From: an uncultured Burkholderiaceae bacterium
GTDB lineage: Bacteria; Pseudomonadota; Gammaproteobacteria; Burkholderiales; Burkholderiaceae_C
DNA length: 9,112 nucleotides
Assembly (NCBI GenBank): GCA_938022295.1
Contig: CALIDR010000127.1
Location: 1 to 9,112 of the forward strand
Direction of reading: 5' to 3'
Shown: piece by piece, positions 6,325-9,112 of the stretch
How the letters are laid out: every line of letters starts with the position of its first letter
Position numbering within the stretch: position 1 is the stretch's first letter
The notes under the pieces: model-generated
The model's input: the letters and a program-made list of their open reading frames with translations, nothing else
What the model was told of the DNA's origin: nothing
Databases searched by the model: none
Made by a program: the position numbers and the translations under genes

Positions 6325-7422
6325 TCAGGTCAGCCGGGTGTCGACGACGCGCCGCCCGCCGGCGGCGTAGGCGGCCGACTGCATCTCCTCCAGCCGCGAG
6401 ACGGTGCGCGCGAATTCGTGCGCGAGCGGCCCTTCGGTGTAGAGCTGCTCGGGCGGCACCGCCGCCGACAGCAGCAGCCGCACCCGGCGGTCGTACAGCA
6501 CGTCGACCAGCCAGGTGAAGCGCCTCGCCTCGCTGGCCAGCCGCGGCGGCATCTGCGGGACGTCCGACAGCAGCACGGTGTGGAAGCGCGACGCGAGCTC
6601 GAGGTAGTCGTGGTGCGAGCGCGGACGGCCGCACAGCTCGCGGAAGTCGAACCAGACGACGCCGCCGGCGCGCCGCCGCGCGTGCAGCTCGCGCTGCTCG
6701 ATGCGCAGCAGCGGATCCTCGTCGGCGGCGTCGGCGAGCTGGTCGAACGCCCGCGCGAGCGCGGCGTCGGCCTGCGGGCCGAGCGGCGTGTGGTAAGTGC
6801 GCAGCCGCTCGAGCGTGCGCTGCCGGTAGTCGACGCCGCCGTCGACGTCGACCACCTCGAGGTGCTGCTTCAGCAGCGCGATCGCGGGCAGGATGCGGTC
6901 GCGGTGCAGGCCGTCGGGGTACAGCGCGTCGGGGTGGAAGTTCGACGTCGTCACGATCGAGACGCGGTGCGCGAACATCGCCTGCAGCAGGCGGTGCAGG
7001 ATCATCGCGTCGGTGACGTCGGCGATGTGGAACTCGTCGAAGCAGATCAGGCGGAAGCGCCGCGAGATCCGGCGGCCGAGCTCGTCGAGCGGGTTGACGG
7101 TGCCCTTGAGCTCCTGCAGCTCGTGGTGCACCTCGCGCATGAACTCGTGGAAGTGCAGCCGCGTCTTGCGCCGCAGCGGCACCGAGCGGAAGAAGCAGTC
7201 CATCAGGAAGCTCTTGCCGCGGCCGACGCCGCCGTACAGGTACACCCCGCGCGGGATCGGCGGCTTGACGAACATGCGCTGCAGCGCCGTGCGGCGGCGC
7301 TGCAGGTAGGCGATCCACTCGTTCTCGCAGCGCTCGAGCGCGTCCAGCGCGGGCAGCTGCGCCGGGTCGGGCAGGAAGCCGCGCTCGCGCAGCGCGTCCA
7401 GGGTGACCCGGCGTACGCCCAC
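6325..7422 (-). CDS. zapE: Cell division protein ZapE (AFG1-like AAA ATPase)
   Basis: A 365-residue P-loop ATPase of the AFG1/LACE1 family. E. coli ZapE (375 residues) associates with FtsZ at the constricting Z-ring and lowers polymer stability in an ATP-dependent way; mitochondrial relatives act in protein quality control. Visible motifs: RGVYLYGGVGRGKSFLMD with Walker A at 64-71; LHFHEFM (89-95); Walker B LICFDEFH (125-132); the sensor-like VTTSNFHPDALYPDGL (157-172); and RDRILPAI (174-181). The C-terminal half has the family's WFDFRELCGRPRSHHDYL segment. The start is GTG at 7422, 13 bases after the lpdA stop, with no clear Shine-Dalgarno, so it is probably co-transcribed and perhaps translationally linked with lpdA. 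lpdA followed by zapE is a common betaproteobacterial order. It converges on the PP2C gene over a perfect hairpin. Confidence 0.93.
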   Translation of the reverse strand: MGVRRVTLDALRERGFLPDPAQLPALDALERCENEWIAYLQRRRTALQRMFVKPPIPRGVYLYGGVGRGKSFLMDCFFRSVPLRRKTRLHFHEFMREVHHELQELKGTVNPLDELGRRISRRFRLICFDEFHIADVTDAMILHRLLQAMFAHRVSIVTTSNFHPDALYPDGLHRDRILPAIALLKQHLEVVDVDGGVDYRQRTLERLRTYHTPLGPQADAALARAFDQLADAADEDPLLRIEQRELHARRRAGGVVWFDFRELCGRPRSHHDYLELASRFHTVLLSDVPQMPPRLASEARRFTWLVDVLYDRRVRLLLSAAVPPEQLYTEGPLAHEFARTVSRLEEMQSAAYAAGGRRVVDTRLT

Positions 7423-7435
7423 GGCGCGCGGCCGC

Positions 7436-8866
7436 TCAGAAATTGAGCGTGCGCTTGTCCACCGCCAGCGCCGCCTCCTTCGTCGCTTCCGACAGCGACG
7501 GGTGGGCGTGGCAGATGCGCGCGATGTCCTCGGCGCTGGCGCGGAACTCCATCGCGACGACGGCCTCGGCGATCAGCTCGCTGGCCATCGGCCCGACGAT
7601 GTGCACGCCGAGGATCTCGTCGGTGGCGGCGTCGGCGAGGAACTTGACCACGCCGGTGGTGTCGCCGAGGGCACGCGCGCGGCCGTTGGCCATGAACGGG
7701 AACGTGCCCGCCTTGTAGGCGCGCCCCTGCTGCCTGAGCTGCTGCTCGGTCTTGCCGACCCAGGCGATCTCGGGGCTGGTGTAGATGACCCAGGGGATCG
7801 TGTTGAAGTCGACGTGCGGGTGCTGGCCGGCGATGCGCTCGGCCACCGCCACGCCCTCCTCCTCGGCCTTGTGGGCGAGCATCGGCCCGCGCACGACGTC
7901 GCCCACCGCCCATACGCCGGGCAGGTTGGTGCGGCAGTCGTCGTCGACGACGATCGCGCCGCGCTCGTCGAGCTCGAGGCCGACGGCTTCGGCGTTCAGC
8001 CCGCGGGTGTGGGGCACGCGGCCGATCGAGACGATCAGCCGCTCGACCTCGAGCACCTGCGCGCCGCCCTTGGCGTCGGTGTAGGCGACGGTGACGCCCT
8101 TCTTGTTCGCCCTGACCTCGCCGACCTGCACGCCGAGCTCGATCTTCAGCCCCTGCTTCGTGAACGCCTTGTGCGCCTCCCTGGCGATCTGCTCGTCGAC
8201 CGCGCCGAGGAAGGTCGGCAGCGCCTCGAGCACCGTCACCTGCGCGCCCAGCCGCCGCCACACCGACCCCATCTCGAGGCCGATCACGCCCGAGCCGATC
8301 AGGCCGAGCGTCCTGGGCACCGCCGGGATGCGCAGCGCGCCGTCGTTGCTGAGGATGCGCTCCTCGTCGAAGGCGACGCCGGGCAGCGCGCGCGCACTCG
8401 AGCCGGTGGCCACGACGATCTGGCGCCCGACCAGCGTCTCGCTCTGCGCGCCGGCCACCGCGATCTCGTAGCCGCCGCCGTCGAGCGCCTTCGCGAACGA
8501 TCCGCGGCCGTGGAAGAACGCGACCTTGTTCTTCTTGAACAGGTACAGGATGCCGTCGTTGTTCTGCTTCACGACGGCGTCCTTGCGCGCGAGCATCTTC
8601 GCGACGTCGATGCGCAGGTCCTTCAGCCCGATGCCGTGGTCGGCGAAGTGGTGCCCGGCGTGCTCGAAGTATTCGCTGCTCTGCAGCAGGGCCTTGCTCG
8701 GGATGCAGCCGGTGTTCGTGCACGTGCCGCCCGGCGCCGGGCCGCCGGCGGCGTTGGTCCAGTCGTCGATGCAGGCGGTGGCCAGGCCGAGCTGGGCGGC
8801 GCGGATCGCGGCGATGTAGCCGCCGGGGCCGGCGCCGATCACGATGACGTCGAAGGTCTTGGACAT
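7436..8866 (-). CDS. lpdA: Dihydrolipoyl dehydrogenase (E3 of 2-oxoacid dehydrogenase complexes)
   Basis: A 476-residue flavoprotein that reoxidises dihydrolipoamide on the E2 subunit, passing electrons through a disulfide and FAD to NAD+; it serves 2-oxoglutarate and/or pyruvate dehydrogenase. FAD-binding GAGPGG is at 11-16. The redox disulfide Cys49/Cys54 lies in GGTCTNTGCIPSK (46-58). VVATGS is at 151-156, the NAD-binding GSGVIGLEMG at 191-200, the second FAD contact VWAVGDV at 318-324, and the catalytic dyad in HAHPSLSEA (His455, Glu460). It ends in the usual KRTLNF. The insert GGPAPGG before the redox motif fits the betaproteobacterial OdhL subgroup. The ATG at 8866 is where the family begins; an in-frame ATG at 8992 would add 42 Pro-rich residues encoded by repeat sequence. 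sucA and sucB are expected upstream, beyond the right edge. No Shine-Dalgarno is seen. Confidence 0.95.
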   Translation of the reverse strand: MSKTFDVIVIGAGPGGYIAAIRAAQLGLATACIDDWTNAAGGPAPGGTCTNTGCIPSKALLQSSEYFEHAGHHFADHGIGLKDLRIDVAKMLARKDAVVKQNNDGILYLFKKNKVAFFHGRGSFAKALDGGGYEIAVAGAQSETLVGRQIVVATGSSARALPGVAFDEERILSNDGALRIPAVPRTLGLIGSGVIGLEMGSVWRRLGAQVTVLEALPTFLGAVDEQIAREAHKAFTKQGLKIELGVQVGEVRANKKGVTVAYTDAKGGAQVLEVERLIVSIGRVPHTRGLNAEAVGLELDERGAIVVDDDCRTNLPGVWAVGDVVRGPMLAHKAEEEGVAVAERIAGQHPHVDFNTIPWVIYTSPEIAWVGKTEQQLRQQGRAYKAGTFPFMANGRARALGDTTGVVKFLADAATDEILGVHIVGPMASELIAEAVVAMEFRASAEDIARICHAHPSLSEATKEAALAVDKRTLNF

Positions 8867-8904
8867 GGGGTGGGGAGTCGGAGTGGGATCAGGCGGCAGT
8901 GCGC

Positions 8905-8962
8905 CCTGGAGTCGCGGGCTTCTGCCAGCCGTCGGAGCCGGCCGGCCTTCGGCCCGTCCAGG
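8905..8962. repeat. 58-base repeat, copy 1
   Basis: Begins CCTGGA and ends TCCAGG, a perfect 6-base terminal inverted repeat. It matches copy 2 at 54 of 58 positions, in direct orientation and exactly 150 bases apart. The interior can fold (8924-8933 with 8937-8946 around GGA), but in this copy a T at 8932 breaks one pair. GGCC-TTC-GGCC near 8944-8954 is an alternative small hairpin. It ends 38 bases before the lpdA start codon. Confidence 0.85.
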
Positions 8963-8987
8963 CCTGCGCAGGCCGAGTCCCGGCGGC

Positions 8988-9013
8988 TCCACGCCCGCCT
9001 GCGCGGGCGTGGA
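8988..9013. repeat. Perfect 11-bp hairpin between the repeat copies
   Basis: TCCACGCCCGC (8988-8998) and GCGGGCGTGGA (9003-9013) are exact inverted arms around CTGC. It is the strongest single hairpin in the window and would be very stable in RNA. There is no T-run beside it, so it is more like a REP-type or transcript-processing structure than a terminator. It lies between the two 58-base repeat copies. Confidence 0.75.
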
Positions 9014-9054
9014 CCGGGCGAGGGCCGGTCGCGTCTCGCGGCCGGCCGGACGGG

Positions 9055-9112
9055 CCTGGAGCCGCGGGCCTTTGCCAGCCGGCGGAGCCGGCCGGCCTTC
9101 GGCCCGTCCAGG
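9055..9112. repeat. 58-base repeat, copy 2 (ends at the window edge)
   Basis: Same CCTGGA...TCCAGG unit as copy 1, with four differences in 58. The internal hairpin pairs better in this copy: 9074-9083 with 9087-9096 around GGA gives 10 pairs on the minus strand, including one G-U. The unit ends on the last base of the window, so the cluster may continue to the right. Confidence 0.85.

Larger units (their letters stand above)
8867..9112. other. Gene-free region upstream of lpdA, mostly palindromic repeats
   Basis: No coding region can be supported in these 246 bases. Bases 8867-8904 are the immediate leader of lpdA, C-rich on the sense strand, with no promoter or Shine-Dalgarno that I can defend. 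From 8905 to the edge the sequence consists of two copies of a 58-base repeat and a palindrome-rich spacer holding a 14-base perfect palindrome (GGCCTGCGCAGGCC, 8961-8974), a long hairpin (8988-9013) and CGGCCGGCCG (9039-9048). Its position between lpdA and the expected sucB suggests an intergenic REP-like cluster inside an operon. Confidence 0.7.

Noticed and set aside
8867..8992. N-terminal extension of LpdA to an ATG at 8992
   Set aside because: The extra 42 residues are encoded by repeat sequence and Pro-rich leader. Dihydrolipoyl dehydrogenases begin a few residues before the FAD motif, which fits the ATG at 8866.
8905..9112. Possible CRISPR array
   Set aside because: There are only two 58-base copies separated by a 92-base palindromic spacer, with no regular short repeat-spacer pattern and no cas genes.

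Overview
The window is very GC-rich and tightly packed. It reads as ordinary chromosome from a high-GC betaproteobacterium, most likely Burkholderiales of the Rubrivivax/Leptothrix/Methylibium type. That placement is inference. It rests on base composition, on the divergent bamD/rluD pair, on lpdA followed directly by zapE, on the LpdA variant carrying a Gly-Gly-Pro-Ala-Pro insert before its redox motif, and on scpB followed by a gene with a disordered basic N-terminus as in betaproteobacterial rluB. No phage, insertion sequence, CRISPR array, tRNA or rRNA was seen.

Layout, left to right. (1) 1-2303, minus strand: rluD, then a 309-base gap, then scpB, whose stop overlaps the start of a gene leaving the left edge (probably rluB). 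Two are rRNA pseudouridine synthases or likely so; the other is a chromosome-segregation factor. (2) 2304-2351: short divergent spacer between rluD and bamD. (3) 2352-3218, plus strand: bamD, the outer-membrane assembly lipoprotein. (4) 3232-5465, minus strand: ydcH (DUF465) coupled by a 4-base overlap to a YoaA/DinG-type iron-sulfur helicase; the helicase converges on bamD. (5) 5466-5523: second divergent spacer, with a clear -10-like TATATT just ahead of the next start. (6) 5524-6303, plus strand: a stand-alone PP2C-type Ser/Thr phosphatase. (7) 6325-8866, minus strand: lpdA (E3 of the 2-oxoacid dehydrogenase complexes) followed after 13 bases by zapE (AFG1-like ATPase of cell division). lpdA is presumably the end of a sucA-sucB-lpdA operon entering from the right. 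(8) 8867-9112: no gene, but two 58-base repeat copies spaced exactly 150 bases apart, with strong hairpins between them.

The genes are housekeeping: ribosome modification, chromosome segregation, outer-membrane biogenesis, DNA repair, central carbon metabolism and division. Almost none has a convincing Shine-Dalgarno sequence. Starts seem to depend on overlap with the gene before, or on leaders that are very short or absent.

I found no convincing new multi-gene system. The items most worth a second look are non-coding: the repeat cluster upstream of lpdA, and a stretch in the rluD-scpB gap that can fold into two mutually exclusive hairpins.
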